This document shows positions 12,212 to 22,259 of a DNA stretch of 64,000 bases, in pieces (position 1 is the stretch's first letter; every line of letters begins with the position of its first letter). The position numbers and the translations under genes were made by a program. Under the pieces are notes generated by a model. The model did not search any database. It was not told the origin of the DNA and worked only from the letters and a program-made list of their open reading frames with translations. The stretch is from the NCBI RefSeq assembly GCF_011455875.1, contig NZ_CP015031.1:434001-498000 (forward strand), read 5' to 3'. Source of the stretch: Basfia succiniciproducens (GTDB lineage Bacteria > Pseudomonadota > Gammaproteobacteria > Enterobacterales > Pasteurellaceae).

Positions 12212-13166
12212 ACCAGCCTTTCTTGTTAAACGGGTCGAGAATAAATGTCAGAATTTCGGTTAACGCGTTGATCACAATAATAAATAAACCGATCACAATA
12301 ACGCCGGCGGAAATACTGTTATAATCTTGTTGGGATACCGCATCTATCAACCAGCGACCGATACCGGGCCAGCCGAATACGCCTTCAATCAACATCCCTT
12401 GCGCCAGGACAAAGGTAATTAATCTCGGAATTTGCGGAATCACTAAAGGCAATGAATTGCGCAAAACATATTTTGTGAGAATGCGCCAAATCGGCCACCC
12501 ACGGGTAATGGATAGTTTGACGTAATTTTGCGCTAAAATATATTCGGTTCGTTGCTGGATTAATTTAGTAATTTCCATTGTCGGTGTAATGGCTAATACC
12601 AAAGTCGGTAAAATCAGATGCTGAAATACATTTTGGATTACTTTGGTCCGGTAAGGTTCGTCCACAAACCACACATCAATAGTTGCAAAGCCGGTAATCG
12701 GTTTGATTTCATATAATAAATTAATTTGTCCTACGGCTGAAATTTGCCAATGCTGAATTGCCGCCACATAAAGCAAGATCGGCGCAATCCAAAACACCGG
12801 TACGGATAATCCTAGGGATGAAACGGCATTAATCGCTTTACCAAAAATATTCTTATTGAAAAAAGCTCCCAGTAAACCAAAGGGTACACCGAATAAAAAT
12901 GCTACAATCATTGCTGCAAAGCATAATTCCAAAGTCGGCGGCAATACGGTTAAGATCAGCATCAATAAGGAATCTCCGCCATTATAGGTAATCCCCAGAT
13001 CACCTTTTAATAAGCTATCCACATAAGTGAAATAGCCCGAATAAAAGTAAGGTTCGGCAAATACCTGATTGATGGGATCGCGCATAAATATCGTATAACT
13101 GACAGCGGAAAGTATTACTAAGATGATTAACAGTAAAAACAGACGGCGTAAAAAGGAGTAAAGCAT
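12201..13166 (-). CDS. sapB: Peptide ABC transporter permease SapB
   Basis: A 321-residue inner-membrane permease of the DppB type with an N-terminal transmembrane anchor (residues 8-26) and about five later membrane segments. The coupling loop occurs around QNYVKLSITRGWPIWRILTK and the C-terminal part VFGWPGIGRWLIDAV is typical of the family. Its ATG overlaps the sapA stop as TAATG and its end overlaps sapC, so the permeases are translated in a tightly coupled series. Confidence 0.94.
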   Translation of the reverse strand: MLYSFLRRLFLLLIILVILSAVSYTIFMRDPINQVFAEPYFYSGYFTYVDSLLKGDLGITYNGGDSLLMLILTVLPPTLELCFAAMIVAFLFGVPFGLLGAFFNKNIFGKAINAVSSLGLSVPVFWIAPILLYVAAIQHWQISAVGQINLLYEIKPITGFATIDVWFVDEPYRTKVIQNVFQHLILPTLVLAITPTMEITKLIQQRTEYILAQNYVKLSITRGWPIWRILTKYVLRNSLPLVIPQIPRLITFVLAQGMLIEGVFGWPGIGRWLIDAVSQQDYNSISAGVIVIGLFIIVINALTEILTFILDPFNKKGWYAR

Positions 13167-14869
13167 TATTTTTCTCCTTTCTTGAACGATAATTTTTCAA
13201 AAGAAATACTGCCGAACGGCGACATTTCCACTCCTTGTACATTGCTGTTAGAGATCAGAATTCGCTTAACACTGGCTATCGGCAATATAGGTAATTCGGA
13301 TAACACTTCCTGCTCGGCAAGATGGTAATTGACCGCGCGTTCATTAGTGCTATTGCTGATTAGCGCACGATCTAAAATTTCTTCAAAGCTTTGTGAGCAC
13401 CAGTTCGATAAGTTGGTAATTTCGCTGGTGGTTCCGCAACTTAAAATCGGCCGCATAAAACTGTCGGGATCTAAACTTACCGCAAGCCAGCCGCCTAAAA
13501 TAAGATCATAATTTTCACTGTTATTGCGTAATTGTTCCATCAAAAAATTACGGGAAATTAACCGCACTTTTACTTCAATGCCGGCTTTGGTTAAATCATG
13601 TTTAATCAGTTCCGCCATTTTTATCGGCGAAGGATTATAAAGCTGTTCTTCCTTCAATACCCACATATCCAGACTTAATTGTCTGTCTTGCAGTACTTTT
13701 TTCGCTTGCGCCGGATCATAATCATAGGCAAAGGAATGATTGTTCGAATCACTGCCCGCCCAGGAAACGCTCGGGATAATTTTATTGGCGACGGATGCGG
13801 TATTGTAATAAATATCTTTAATAATACGGTGACGATTAATCGCTTGTGCAATACCACGGCGAATTTCCACATCCTGCATTAACGGACGCTTAAAGTTAAA
13901 GGCTAAAAACGCCAAGTTCATACCGTCGGATAAGGTGGTTTGAAAACGTTCGCCGTTTTCCTGTAATAATCCTAATTGGCTCACATCCGGAAAAGCGGCA
14001 ATCTGGCATTCGTTATTAAAGAATTTTGCCAACCGACCGGTGCGATCCGGTGAAAGATCGATGATGATATTTTTAATTTCGGCTTCTTTTTTCCAGTAAT
14101 TTTCATGGCGAATCAAACGCACATACTGATTACGGAAATAATTTTTAACCTGATAAGGACCGGTTCCTACGGGTAGTAAATCCAATTGTGCCAGATTATC
14201 ATCGGCATTTAACTGCAATGCGTATTCATGGGAGAAAATAATGGCATACTGACTTGCTAAATGTGACAAAATTGACGCATCGGGTGCGAATAAATTAATT
14301 TGTACCGTATAAGGGTCAAGCGCCGTTACGCTTTCTATTTTCTGATTTAATTTAATGCTGTCAAAATAAGGAAAACGGGTTTTTTTGGCTAACTCGTGAA
14401 AAATGTTGTATTGACGTTTCATTCCTTTTTGCTGTTCGGAGGCATTAAATTCCGGTAACGAGGTATTATGCCCCAACACGCGGTTTAGCGAATAAACCAC
14501 ATCATCCGCATTAAAGTTACGGCTTGGGGTAAACCAAGGCGTATGGTGGAATTCTACGCCTTTGCGCAAATAAACCGTTATTGTTTTTCCGTCTTCGGAA
14601 ATTTTATAAGATTGCGCTAAAGAAGGTTCAAGACGCGAACTATTATTTTTTATTTCAAATAATTTGTTGTAAATTTGTTCCGTGATTACATTCATACTGG
14701 TTCCCGCATCGGCGGTTTGCGGGTTGAACGAGAACCCGGAACTATGGGTGCAATAAATCAGCCCGTTTTGGGTAAGGATTTCAGGCACACGAGGAGCCGC
14801 CCATGAGAAAAACGGCAACATAGCGGAAAACAGCAAAAAACCAATAAAAGTAACTTTTCTAACAAACAT
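13166..14869 (-). CDS. sapA: Peptide-binding periplasmic protein SapA
   Basis: A 567-residue solute-binding protein (SBP_bac_5 family) with a signal peptide ending at FFSWA (about residue 24). It binds antimicrobial peptides, and haem in nontypeable H. influenzae, and delivers them to SapBC. The family regions GLIYCTHSSGFSFNPQTADA near the mature N terminus and LPVGTGPYQVKNYF in the middle are clear. It is the first gene of sapABCDF; 79 bp separate it from divergent ycjX, and that gap must hold both promoters. An uptake core lies inside the gene near 13560. Confidence 0.93.
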   Translation of the reverse strand: MFVRKVTFIGFLLFSAMLPFFSWAAPRVPEILTQNGLIYCTHSSGFSFNPQTADAGTSMNVITEQIYNKLFEIKNNSSRLEPSLAQSYKISEDGKTITVYLRKGVEFHHTPWFTPSRNFNADDVVYSLNRVLGHNTSLPEFNASEQQKGMKRQYNIFHELAKKTRFPYFDSIKLNQKIESVTALDPYTVQINLFAPDASILSHLASQYAIIFSHEYALQLNADDNLAQLDLLPVGTGPYQVKNYFRNQYVRLIRHENYWKKEAEIKNIIIDLSPDRTGRLAKFFNNECQIAAFPDVSQLGLLQENGERFQTTLSDGMNLAFLAFNFKRPLMQDVEIRRGIAQAINRHRIIKDIYYNTASVANKIIPSVSWAGSDSNNHSFAYDYDPAQAKKVLQDRQLSLDMWVLKEEQLYNPSPIKMAELIKHDLTKAGIEVKVRLISRNFLMEQLRNNSENYDLILGGWLAVSLDPDSFMRPILSCGTTSEITNLSNWCSQSFEEILDRALISNSTNERAVNYHLAEQEVLSELPILPIASVKRILISNSNVQGVEMSPFGSISFEKLSFKKGEK

Positions 14870-14948
14870 AACAAATGTATTCGTGATAAATTATAGGGAA
14901 TTTTAAGACATATTAAGGCAATTAGCTATTTTTAATTGGAATCATAAG

Positions 14949-16355
14949 ATGTTTACCAGTATTCAACGAGAAGTTAATCAATTCATCAATCGTGGGCTTG
15001 ACCGCACGCTGCGTATTGCTGTGACAGGGTTGGGTCAAAGCGGAAAAACAGCATTTATAACCAGTTTAATCAATCAATTAATTAACATTGATAATGTAAC
15101 AAACGGGCATTTGCCGTTGTTTGAAGCCGCTCGTCAGCAGCGAATTGTCGGCGTTAAACGTATTCCGCAAATCAATTTGAATATTCCCCGTTTTGATTAT
15201 GAAGCAAATTTGAATTCGCTTATGGCAAGTCCGCCGCAGTGGCCTCAATCGACCCGTGGCGTAAGCGAAACCCGACTGGCCGTTCGTTATCATAATTCGG
15301 GGCTTTTTAGTCATATTAAAGAAAAAAGCACTCTTTATCTTGATATTTTTGATTATCCCGGTGAATGGTTGCTGGATTTACCGTTATTGAATTTAAATTA
15401 TCAGCAATGGAGTCTGGAGCAACAGAATTTACGGCAAGGTTTACGTGCCGAATTGGCTCAAGCCTGGCTGGAAAAAGCAAAAAAATTAGATTTGACCGCG
15501 ATGGCAGATGAGGATATTTTGGCTCAAATAGCTAAGGATTATACTGTCTATTTACAAGCCTGCAAAGAGCAAGGATTGCATTTTATTCAACCCGGACGTT
15601 TTGTATTGCCCGCCGAATTGGAGGGGGCGCCGGTCTTGCAATTTTTCCCTTTGCTGCATCTTGCGGAAAAGGATTGGAAGAAGCTCAAGGAGGAAGCAAA
15701 ACCAAATAGTTATTTTGCCATACTCAACCAACGTTACGATTATTATAAAAATAAAGTCGTGAAAGGTTTTTACGAAAATTATTTTGTTCATTTTGATCGC
15801 CAGCTCATTCTGGCGGACTGCCTGACTCCTATAAATCATAGTCGGCAGGCATTTCAGGATATGCAAGAAGGTTTACAGCAATTATTTAAGAATTTTCATT
15901 ATGGGAAACGGCGCTTAATTAACCGGTTATTTTATCCCCGTATTGATAAATTAATGTTTATCGCAACCAAAGCGGATCATATTACCAGCGATCAAATTCC
16001 TAATTTGGTAAGCTTAATGCGTCAACTGGTGCAAGACGGTGGTCGCCATGTCGCTTTTGAAGGCATTGAAACCGGTTTTACGGCAATTGCCGCCATCAGA
16101 GCGACAAAACAAGTATTGGTGGAACAGGAAGGAAAAACCTTTAAAGCCCTACAAGGCATACGTTCAAAAGATAAACGGCAGGTGACGGTTTATCCGGGGT
16201 CAGTACCAAGCCGGTTACCAAGCACCGATTTTTGGCAACAACAGAAATTCGATTTTGACCAGTTCGAACCTCAACCGCTCGAAAGCGGTGAAATTATCCC
16301 GCATTTACGTATGGATTCGGTTCTGCAGTTTTTGCTGGGAGATAAGTTGGCGTAA
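14949..16355 (+). CDS. ycjX: YcjX family P-loop protein (DUF463)
   Basis: A 468-residue predicted nucleoside-triphosphatase with a P loop GLGQSGKT at 27-34 and the family segment LYLDIFDYPGEWLLDLPLL around 120, which carries the Walker B-like acidic residues. In enterobacteria ycjX sits beside ycjF in the phage-shock (psp) regulon; in Haemophilus it lies divergently from sapA, as here. No psp genes are present. The role is poorly known. The start ATG is preceded by GGAATCATAAG. Confidence 0.9.
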   Translation: MFTSIQREVNQFINRGLDRTLRIAVTGLGQSGKTAFITSLINQLINIDNVTNGHLPLFEAARQQRIVGVKRIPQINLNIPRFDYEANLNSLMASPPQWPQSTRGVSETRLAVRYHNSGLFSHIKEKSTLYLDIFDYPGEWLLDLPLLNLNYQQWSLEQQNLRQGLRAELAQAWLEKAKKLDLTAMADEDILAQIAKDYTVYLQACKEQGLHFIQPGRFVLPAELEGAPVLQFFPLLHLAEKDWKKLKEEAKPNSYFAILNQRYDYYKNKVVKGFYENYFVHFDRQLILADCLTPINHSRQAFQDMQEGLQQLFKNFHYGKRRLINRLFYPRIDKLMFIATKADHITSDQIPNLVSLMRQLVQDGGRHVAFEGIETGFTAIAAIRATKQVLVEQEGKTFKALQGIRSKDKRQVTVYPGSVPSRLPSTDFWQQQKFDFDQFEPQPLESGEIIPHLRMDSVLQFLLGDKLA

Positions 16356-16494
16356 GAAATAAACGGTAGAGCGTCAGCCCGGTAAACTTAACCTATCTAT
16401 TAAAATTATTTAATAATCAATATATTATGGACGCCAAGTATGGTATTCGTAAAAATAATGAAGATTAAGGTTAAATCTGATATAGACTTTCAAA

Positions 16495-16530
16495 CAAAAA
16501 CGGCTACTTAAATAGACTCTAAGTAGCCGT
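16495..16530 (-). terminator. gyrA terminator
   Basis: An 11-bp perfect stem (ACGGCTACTTA / TAAGTAGCCGT) with a nine-base loop and a T run on the minus strand, 20 bp after the gyrA stop. The 195 bp between ycjX and gyrA holds no other feature I can recognise. Confidence 0.9.
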
Positions 16531-16550
16531 TCGATTTATGAATAAAGAGA

Positions 16551-19217
16551 TTATTCTTCTGAATTTTCAACCGCAGTTTCAGGGGATTCAGCGTCAAATT
16601 CGTCTTCTTCCGGTTCGGCGACACGTTCTAAACTTACAACGTGTTCGTCTTCCGCCGTACGGATTAAACGTACGCCCTGGGTGTTACGTCCGACAATACT
16701 CACTTCGCTGACACGAGTGCGAACGAGGGTTCCCGCATCGGTGATTAACATGATTTGGTCGGTTTCTTCAACTTGGGTCGCCGCTACAACTTTACCGTTT
16801 CGCTCACTAACCTTAATTGAAATCACACCTTTTGTATTACGCGATTTAGTCGGGTATTCGTTTAAAGCGGTACGTTTGCCGTAACCGTTTTGTGTTGCAG
16901 TCAGGATTGCACCTTCATTTTTCGGAATAACCAATGAAACCACTTTGTCGATATTGAGATCTAATGTGTCTTCTGCATTATCATCAGAAATTTCCTCAAT
17001 TTCCACCGCACTTTCATCATCGGAAATATCGTTGGTCAAGGCAAGTTTGATACCGCGGACACCGGTTGCGGTACGTCCCATCGCGCGTACTGCCGCTTCG
17101 GCAAAACGAACTACACGGCCCTGAGAAGAGAACAGCATAATTTCGTTTGAACCGTCGGTAATATCAACACCGATTAATTCGTCCTCATCGCGTAAATTCA
17201 CCGCAATAATACCGTTAGCACGCGGGCGGCTGAATTCCGTTAAAGCGGTTTTTTTCACAATACCGCAGGCGGTTGCCATTACAACGAATTTATCTTCGTC
17301 ATAGCTTGCCACCGGAAGAATAGCCGTAATACGTTCATTGTCTTCTAACGGAAGAATATTCACGATAGGGCGACCGCGAGCACCACGGCTGGCTTCCGGT
17401 AATTGATAAACTTTCAGCCAATATAAACGACCGCGGCTTGAGAAACAAAGGATTGTATCATGGGTGTTCGCCACTAATAATCTTTCGATGAAGTCGTCTT
17501 CCTTCATTTTGGTCGCCGATTTACCTTTACCGCCGCGACGTTGCGCTTCGTAATCGGTAAGCGGTTGATATTTTACATAACCTTCATGAGAAAGTGTTAC
17601 TACAACATCTTCCTGAGCAATTAAATCTTCAAGATTAATGTCGCCTGAAGCAGCGGTAATTTCCGTACGACGTTCATCGTTGTAAGTGGATTTAACTAAT
17701 TCCAATTCTTCACGAATCACTTCGTTTAACCGCACCGAGCTGGTTAAAATACGGATTAATTCGCCGATTTGAAGTAAAATTTCATGGTATTCTTCGACGA
17801 TTTTTTCATGTTCTAAGCCGGTTAAACGGTGCAGCCGTAATTCAAGAATTGCGCGAGCCTGAGTTTCTGATAAAAAATATTGACCGTCATGGGCGCCGAG
17901 TTCCGCGGCTAAACCGTCGGGACGGGATGCATCAACACCCGCCGCCTCCAGCATAGGCGCCACGTTGCCTAAAGACCAGGCGCGGGATAATAGGTTTTCG
18001 CGCGCTTCATCCGCTGTTTTTGAAGCGCGGATCAATTCGATAACCGGGTCAATGTTAGCCAGTGCAATAGCTAAACCTTCTAAAATATGCGCCCGTTCCC
18101 GCGCTTTGCGCAATTCGTAAACCGTACGGCGGGTCACCACTTCACGACGGTGTTTTACAAAGGCTTCAATAATTTGTTTTAAGTTGAACAGGCGGGGCTG
18201 ACCGTGATCCAATGCAACCATGTTAATACCGAAGGTCACTTGCATTTGAGTTAACGCATATAAATGGTTTAATACCACTTCGCCTACGGCATCCCGTTTG
18301 ATATCGATTTCAAGGCGAATCCCTTCCTTGTTGGAAAGATCTAAAACGCCGGCAATACCCTCAATTTTTTTATCACGCACTAATTCACCGATTTTTTCTA
18401 CCAGCTTCGCTTTATTTACCTGGTAAGGGATTTCCGTGATAATGATTTGTTCGCGGCCTTTGTCATTAATTTCGACACTTGCTTTTGCGCGCACATAAAC
18501 TTTGCCGCGCCCGGTCTTATAGGCTTCTTCAATACCGCGGCGACCGTTAATCAAGGCGGCGGTAGGGAAGTCGGGACCGGGAATAAACTGCATTAACTCG
18601 TCAATACTGATATCTTCGTTATCCATGTAGGCAAGACAGCCGTCCATTACTTCGCCTAAGTTATGCGGCGGAATATTTGTAGCCATACCTACTGCGATAC
18701 CGGAAGATCCGTTAACCAAAAGAGACGGAATTTTAGTCGGTAACACGTCAGGAATCATTTCTTTACCGTCATAGTTTGGTGAGAAATCTACCGTTTCTTT
18801 ATCCAAATCGGTTAATAATTCCTGAGTAATGCGCTGCATACGTACTTCGGTATAACGCATAGCGGCGGGCGCATCGCCGTCAATAGAACCAAAGTTACCT
18901 TGGCCGTCAACCAACATATAACGCAATGAGAAGGGCTGAGCCATACGTACGATAGTGTCATATACGGCACTGTCGCCATGAGGGTGGTATTTACCGATTA
19001 CATCCCCCACAACACGGGCGGATTTTACGTAAGATTTATTATAGGTGTTACCACTTTGGTTCATGGAGAAAAGTACGCGGCGATGAACCGGTTTCAAACC
19101 GTCACGCACATCAGGCAATGCACGACCGACAATAACGGACATTGCATAATCGAGATATGAAGATTTCAGTTCTTCTTCAATACTAACGGGGGTTATATCT
19201 TGGACTAATTCAGTCAT
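16551..19217 (-). CDS. gyrA: DNA gyrase subunit A
   Basis: An 888-residue type IIA topoisomerase subunit that breaks and rejoins DNA; with GyrB it introduces negative supercoils. The catalytic Tyr122 (AAMRYTE) is present. The quinolone-resistance region reads HGDSAVYD, so Ser83 and Asp87 are wild type. The GyrA box QRRGGKG that wraps DNA is present near residue 570, followed by the C-terminal beta-pinwheel blades. An acidic tail rich in Glu and Asp ends the protein. The length compares with 875 residues in E. coli. Monocistronic; the leader GGATATTT precedes ATG. Confidence 0.98.
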   Translation of the reverse strand: MTELVQDITPVSIEEELKSSYLDYAMSVIVGRALPDVRDGLKPVHRRVLFSMNQSGNTYNKSYVKSARVVGDVIGKYHPHGDSAVYDTIVRMAQPFSLRYMLVDGQGNFGSIDGDAPAAMRYTEVRMQRITQELLTDLDKETVDFSPNYDGKEMIPDVLPTKIPSLLVNGSSGIAVGMATNIPPHNLGEVMDGCLAYMDNEDISIDELMQFIPGPDFPTAALINGRRGIEEAYKTGRGKVYVRAKASVEINDKGREQIIITEIPYQVNKAKLVEKIGELVRDKKIEGIAGVLDLSNKEGIRLEIDIKRDAVGEVVLNHLYALTQMQVTFGINMVALDHGQPRLFNLKQIIEAFVKHRREVVTRRTVYELRKARERAHILEGLAIALANIDPVIELIRASKTADEARENLLSRAWSLGNVAPMLEAAGVDASRPDGLAAELGAHDGQYFLSETQARAILELRLHRLTGLEHEKIVEEYHEILLQIGELIRILTSSVRLNEVIREELELVKSTYNDERRTEITAASGDINLEDLIAQEDVVVTLSHEGYVKYQPLTDYEAQRRGGKGKSATKMKEDDFIERLLVANTHDTILCFSSRGRLYWLKVYQLPEASRGARGRPIVNILPLEDNERITAILPVASYDEDKFVVMATACGIVKKTALTEFSRPRANGIIAVNLRDEDELIGVDITDGSNEIMLFSSQGRVVRFAEAAVRAMGRTATGVRGIKLALTNDISDDESAVEIEEISDDNAEDTLDLNIDKVVSLVIPKNEGAILTATQNGYGKRTALNEYPTKSRNTKGVISIKVSERNGKVVAATQVEETDQIMLITDAGTLVRTRVSEVSIVGRNTQGVRLIRTAEDEHVVSLERVAEPEEDEFDAESPETAVENSEE

Positions 19218-19304
19218 TTAAATATCCTAATTTTCTTATGGAAAAATTAGGCGGATTATATCACAAAAAGGAAACTAATTGGGATTTTTAGGTAAAAAAG
19301 AAAG

Positions 19305-19336
19305 AAAAAAGTGCGGTAAAATTTACCGCACTTTTA
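19305..19336 (-). terminator. fur terminator made of an inverted uptake-signal pair
   Basis: AAAAGTGCGGTAAA and its complement TTTACCGCACTTTT, separated by one base, form a 14-bp stem with a T-rich minus-strand tail immediately after the fur stop. This is a common Pasteurellaceae arrangement in which facing uptake cores also serve as terminator. Confidence 0.85.
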
Positions 19337-19343
19337 CAAGAAA

Positions 19344-19772
19344 TTATTTATCGCATTTATCTATATCGGCGCATTTGCCGTATAAATACAGACTGTGGGT
19401 TTGTAACTGAATACCGTGTTCGCGGCTGATTTCCTGTTGTCGTTTCTCGATAATATCGTCATTAAATTCAAATACTTTACCGCAGTCCACACAGATAATA
19501 TGATCATGATGTTCAGTTGGGCATAATTCAAATACGGACTTATTGCCTTCAAAATTATGACGAATAAGAATATGGGCTTCATCAAATTGGTTTAACACGC
19601 GATAAACCGTAGCCAAACCGATTTCTTCACCTTTTTCCAATAGAAGTTTATAAACGTCTTCAGCAGAGAAGTGCTGCATTTTATGCTCTTGCATTAATGC
19701 TAAGATCGTCAAGCGCGGTTCTGTAATTTTAAGACCTGCTTTTTTAAGCAGCTTGATATTTTCTTCAGACAT
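19344..19772 (-). CDS. fur: Ferric uptake regulator Fur
   Basis: A 142-residue iron-dependent repressor. The N-terminal winged helix (LKITEPRLTILALMQE...ATVYRVLNQFDEA) is followed by the dimerisation domain with the metal-ligand cluster HHDHIICVDCGKVFEF and the C-terminal cysteines YGKCADIDKC, which form the structural zinc site. Third gene of ybfE-fldA-fur, 19 bp after fldA, and thus probably autoregulated through the operator upstream of ybfE. The same order occurs in H. influenzae. Confidence 0.97.
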   Translation of the reverse strand: MSEENIKLLKKAGLKITEPRLTILALMQEHKMQHFSAEDVYKLLLEKGEEIGLATVYRVLNQFDEAHILIRHNFEGNKSVFELCPTEHHDHIICVDCGKVFEFNDDIIEKRQQEISREHGIQLQTHSLYLYGKCADIDKCDK

Positions 19773-19791
19773 TTTATTCTCCTATTTTTTA

Positions 19792-20316
19792 TTAGGCTAA
19801 TTCCGCTAAACACATTTCATCATAAACCTGTTTAACCCAAGTATTGACACGCTCGGTCGTTAATTCCGGTTGGCGGTCTTCGTCAATACATAAACCTACA
19901 AAAGTATCGTTATTAATTAGAGCACGGGAAGATTCGAAAGAATAGCCTTCCGTTGGCCAGTTACCGACAATAATTGCGCCGCGCTGTTCTACGATTTCGC
20001 GCACGGTTCCCATCGCGTCGCAGAAATAATCCGCATAATCTTCTTGGTCGCCGCAACCAAAAATCGCCACTAATTTATCGGTAAAATCAATTTGTTCTAA
20101 CGTCGGAAAAAAATCGTCCCAATCGCATTGCGCTTCGCCGTAGTACCAGGTCGGAATACCGAACATTAAGAAGTCGTAGGCTTCAATGTCTTCTTTTGTG
20201 CTCTTGGCTATATCACGAATATCAACTAATTCATTTCCTAATTGTTTTTGGATCATTTTAGCAACATTTTCCGTATTGCCTGTGTCACTACCATAAAATA
20301 AACCAACAATTGCCAT
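19792..20316 (-). CDS. fldA: Flavodoxin
   Basis: A 174-residue long-chain flavodoxin, a low-potential FMN electron carrier feeding anaerobic radical enzymes, IspG/H and biotin synthesis. The FMN phosphate loop FYGSDTGNTE lies at 7-16, and the aromatic FMN-stacking residues lie in PTWYYGEAQCDWDD and FGCGDQEDYADYF, with the long-chain insertion after the latter. Gene order with fur is conserved in Haemophilus and E. coli; iron limitation would favour flavodoxin over ferredoxin, which fits Fur control. It starts 8 bp after ybfE. Confidence 0.97.
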   Translation of the reverse strand: MAIVGLFYGSDTGNTENVAKMIQKQLGNELVDIRDIAKSTKEDIEAYDFLMFGIPTWYYGEAQCDWDDFFPTLEQIDFTDKLVAIFGCGDQEDYADYFCDAMGTVREIVEQRGAIIVGNWPTEGYSFESSRALINNDTFVGLCIDEDRQPELTTERVNTWVKQVYDEMCLAELA

Positions 20317-20324
20317 TTCTTTTC

Positions 20325-20609
20325 TTACCTATTTTCTTGAATATTGAAATAATTTTGTAAAATTTTCTCGATAACTTCCGCTCGACTAATCTGCTGCTGA
20401 GACGCTAAATCTTCTAACTGCCGAACTAAATCAGTATGCAATTTCAATTCAACACGTTTTAGACCGCTTGATTTATCACGTTTGAGTTGATTGCGTTTAT
20501 TTATTCTGATTTGTTGTTCGCGGCTCAGTGGATTTGTTTTCGGGCGTCCTATTTTCGGCACATTAGCGAACAGATCTAAAGTTATATAATCTGCATCTTG
20601 TTTTGCCAT
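20325..20609 (-). CDS. ybfE: LexA-regulated protein of the YbfE family
   Basis: A 94-residue small basic protein. The segment GRPKTNPLSREQQIRINKRN followed by RVELKLHTDLVRQLEDLA matches E. coli YbfE almost residue for residue and looks like a ribbon-helix-helix DNA-binding fold. E. coli ybfE is LexA-regulated and lies just upstream of fldA, as here. The ATG at 20609 (MAKQDADYITLDLF) matches the E. coli start; a further in-frame start 14 codons upstream would run toward the Fur-like operator and is less likely. Function is unknown. No LexA box is apparent near it. Confidence 0.88.
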   Translation of the reverse strand: MAKQDADYITLDLFANVPKIGRPKTNPLSREQQIRINKRNQLKRDKSSGLKRVELKLHTDLVRQLEDLASQQQISRAEVIEKILQNYFNIQENR

Positions 20610-20637
20610 TTTCAAATCACTGAATTTGTCAAAGTAA

Positions 20638-20666
20638 AAAATCATTCTCATTGTGAGAATGATTTT
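20638..20666. promoter_or_regulatory. Fur-type operator (perfect dyad, two overlapping sites)
   Basis: Perfect 13-bp arms (AAAATCATTCTCA and TGAGAATGATTTT) flank a three-base centre. The right half read as TGAGAATGATTTTCT matches the 7-1-7 Fur consensus TGATAATNATTATCA at nearly every invariant position, and the left half mirrors it, so two Fur dimers could bind. It lies between a predicted promoter and ybfE, where a repressor would block ybfE-fldA-fur. Confidence 0.75.
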
Positions 20667-20688
20667 CTTCTTCGGAAAAATATGTTGG

Positions 20689-20716
20689 ACTATAACATAA
20701 ATAACTATTGAGTTAA
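20689..20716 (-). promoter_or_regulatory. Predicted sigma-70 promoter of ybfE-fldA-fur
   Basis: On the minus strand, TTAACT (-35; plus positions 20711-20716) and TATAGT (-10; 20689-20694) are separated by 16 bp. Transcription would begin near 20682, just before the Fur-type dyad. Confidence 0.5.
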
Positions 20717-20730
20717 ACAGGATTTACCGA

Positions 20731-21507
20731 TTAATTTGATTCTAAAAACCGTTGAATCGCCCTTACGACAAACTCCGGTTTTTCCGCATGAACCCAATGT
20801 CCGCTACCGTTTATGGTGAAGGAGGAAGCTTGCGGAAATTGAGCTAAAATCCGCGTGCCGTATCCGGATTGGAGATAATCCGAATTTCCGCCTTTGATGA
20901 ATAAGGTCGGCTTGTCGAAAAAGACCTCCTCCCAGCCCATAATTTGCCCGTAATTATTAAAAAGTGCGGTTAAATTAAAGCGAAATTTTTCCGCCGCATT
21001 ACCGTCAAAGGATTTTAGCATAAACTGAATCACGCCTTCGTCTTTAATATAGCTTGCCAAAATAGGTTTAGCTTCTTGGCGGGAGGATGCTTGCGCATTT
21101 TTCACCGCGAACAAACCGGCAAATACGTCGTCATGCCAACGATGGGCGTAAGCAATCGGACCGATATCGATACAAATCAGCTTTTCCACCAAATCGGGGC
21201 GCAGCGCAGCTGTTTTCATTGCCGCTTTGCCGCCCATGGAATGTCCGATTAAAATAACCTTCGTTAATTGCAGGGTTTCAAGTAAATGAATAATGTCTTG
21301 CGCCATTAATGAATAATTCATTTCGTCGGCATGAAAACTTTGTCCGTGATTGCGCAAATCCAAACGTAAAATATTATAAGCGTCGCTAAAAGCTCGGGCA
21401 ATAATTCCCAGATTATTCATGTCGCCGAATAAGCCGTGAATGAAAACCATTGTAGCTTGATTAGAAGGTTGTTTTAATTGATGAAACTGATAATTGAGTA
21501 ATTTCAT
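20731..21507 (-). CDS. ybfF: Alpha/beta hydrolase, esterase YbfF
   Basis: A 258-residue serine hydrolase. HG oxyanion motif FIHGLFGD lies near residue 23, the nucleophile elbow GHSMGG near 90, and the catalytic histidine in GSGHWVHAEKP near the C terminus. E. coli YbfF has esterase activity on short acyl and acyl-CoA substrates in vitro; the true substrate is unknown. It is next to seqA in E. coli too, with divergent transcription as here. An uptake core lies within the gene near 20960. Confidence 0.9.
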   Translation of the reverse strand: MKLLNYQFHQLKQPSNQATMVFIHGLFGDMNNLGIIARAFSDAYNILRLDLRNHGQSFHADEMNYSLMAQDIIHLLETLQLTKVILIGHSMGGKAAMKTAALRPDLVEKLICIDIGPIAYAHRWHDDVFAGLFAVKNAQASSRQEAKPILASYIKDEGVIQFMLKSFDGNAAEKFRFNLTALFNNYGQIMGWEEVFFDKPTLFIKGGNSDYLQSGYGTRILAQFPQASSFTINGSGHWVHAEKPEFVVRAIQRFLESN

Positions 21508-21602
21508 TTTGAAACGTTTACGACCCTAGAGTATTTATAAAGAAGTCGCTATAATGATAAAAATTCCATTGTGGATCAAGTCATTTGTTGAGAGAAGATA
21601 GA

Positions 21603-22250
21603 ATGAAAATTATTGAAGTAGATGAAGAACTTTATCAGTACATTGCCAGCCAGACTAAATCAATCGGTGAAAGTGCATCGGATATTTTGCGTCGTCTATT
21701 GAATTTGCCGGTATCCGGCGTAAATTTAACTGCGGTGGATTTAACTCAATCAACGATGAATTCAACTAACGAGGAAAAAGGAACGCAATTGCCGGCGGAA
21801 AAAAATGTCGTTGCGGAAACGCCGAAACCTTCTTCCGAACAGGAAATTAGAACCCCGGCGCGCAAACAATCAACGCAATCCATTCAACATATTGTGACGA
21901 AAGTGAAGAATTTGTTGCAGTCGGAAGCTTTTCAGGAAGAAAGCAAAATGGTGGTGCGCTTTTTAAATATTTTATCCGTATTGTACCGCACGAATCCGGA
22001 AAGTTTTGCACAGGCAACGGAGCAGGAAACCTCGCAAGGGCGTACCAGAACCTATTATGCCCGGGATGAGGCGACCTTGCTTGCGGCGGGCAATCATACC
22101 AAACCGCGTCAAATTCCCGATACGCCTTATTGGGTGATAACCAATACCAACAGCGGTCGTAAAATGTTAATGCTTGAACGTACCATGCAATTTATGGAAT
22201 TGCCGGAAGAATTGATTGACGAAGTCAGACCTTATTTTGCCGTCGTTTAA
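21603..22250 (+). CDS. seqA: Replication initiation negative modulator SeqA
   Basis: A 215-residue protein that binds hemimethylated GATC sites, sequesters newly copied oriC and organises replication forks. The N-terminal oligomerisation domain (MKIIEVDEELYQYIASQT...SASDILRRLL) is followed by a variable, Gln/Thr/Pro-rich linker at about 50-110, then the DNA-binding domain with QGRTRTYYARDE and TPYWVITNTNSGRK. The linker is longer than in E. coli SeqA (181 residues). The ATG at 21603 is preceded by GAGAAGA. menE starts within ten bases of its stop. Confidence 0.95.
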   Translation: MKIIEVDEELYQYIASQTKSIGESASDILRRLLNLPVSGVNLTAVDLTQSTMNSTNEEKGTQLPAEKNVVAETPKPSSEQEIRTPARKQSTQSIQHIVTKVKNLLQSEAFQEESKMVVRFLNILSVLYRTNPESFAQATEQETSQGRTRTYYARDEATLLAAGNHTKPRQIPDTPYWVITNTNSGRKMLMLERTMQFMELPEELIDEVRPYFAVV

Positions 22251-22259
22251 TTGATTTCC

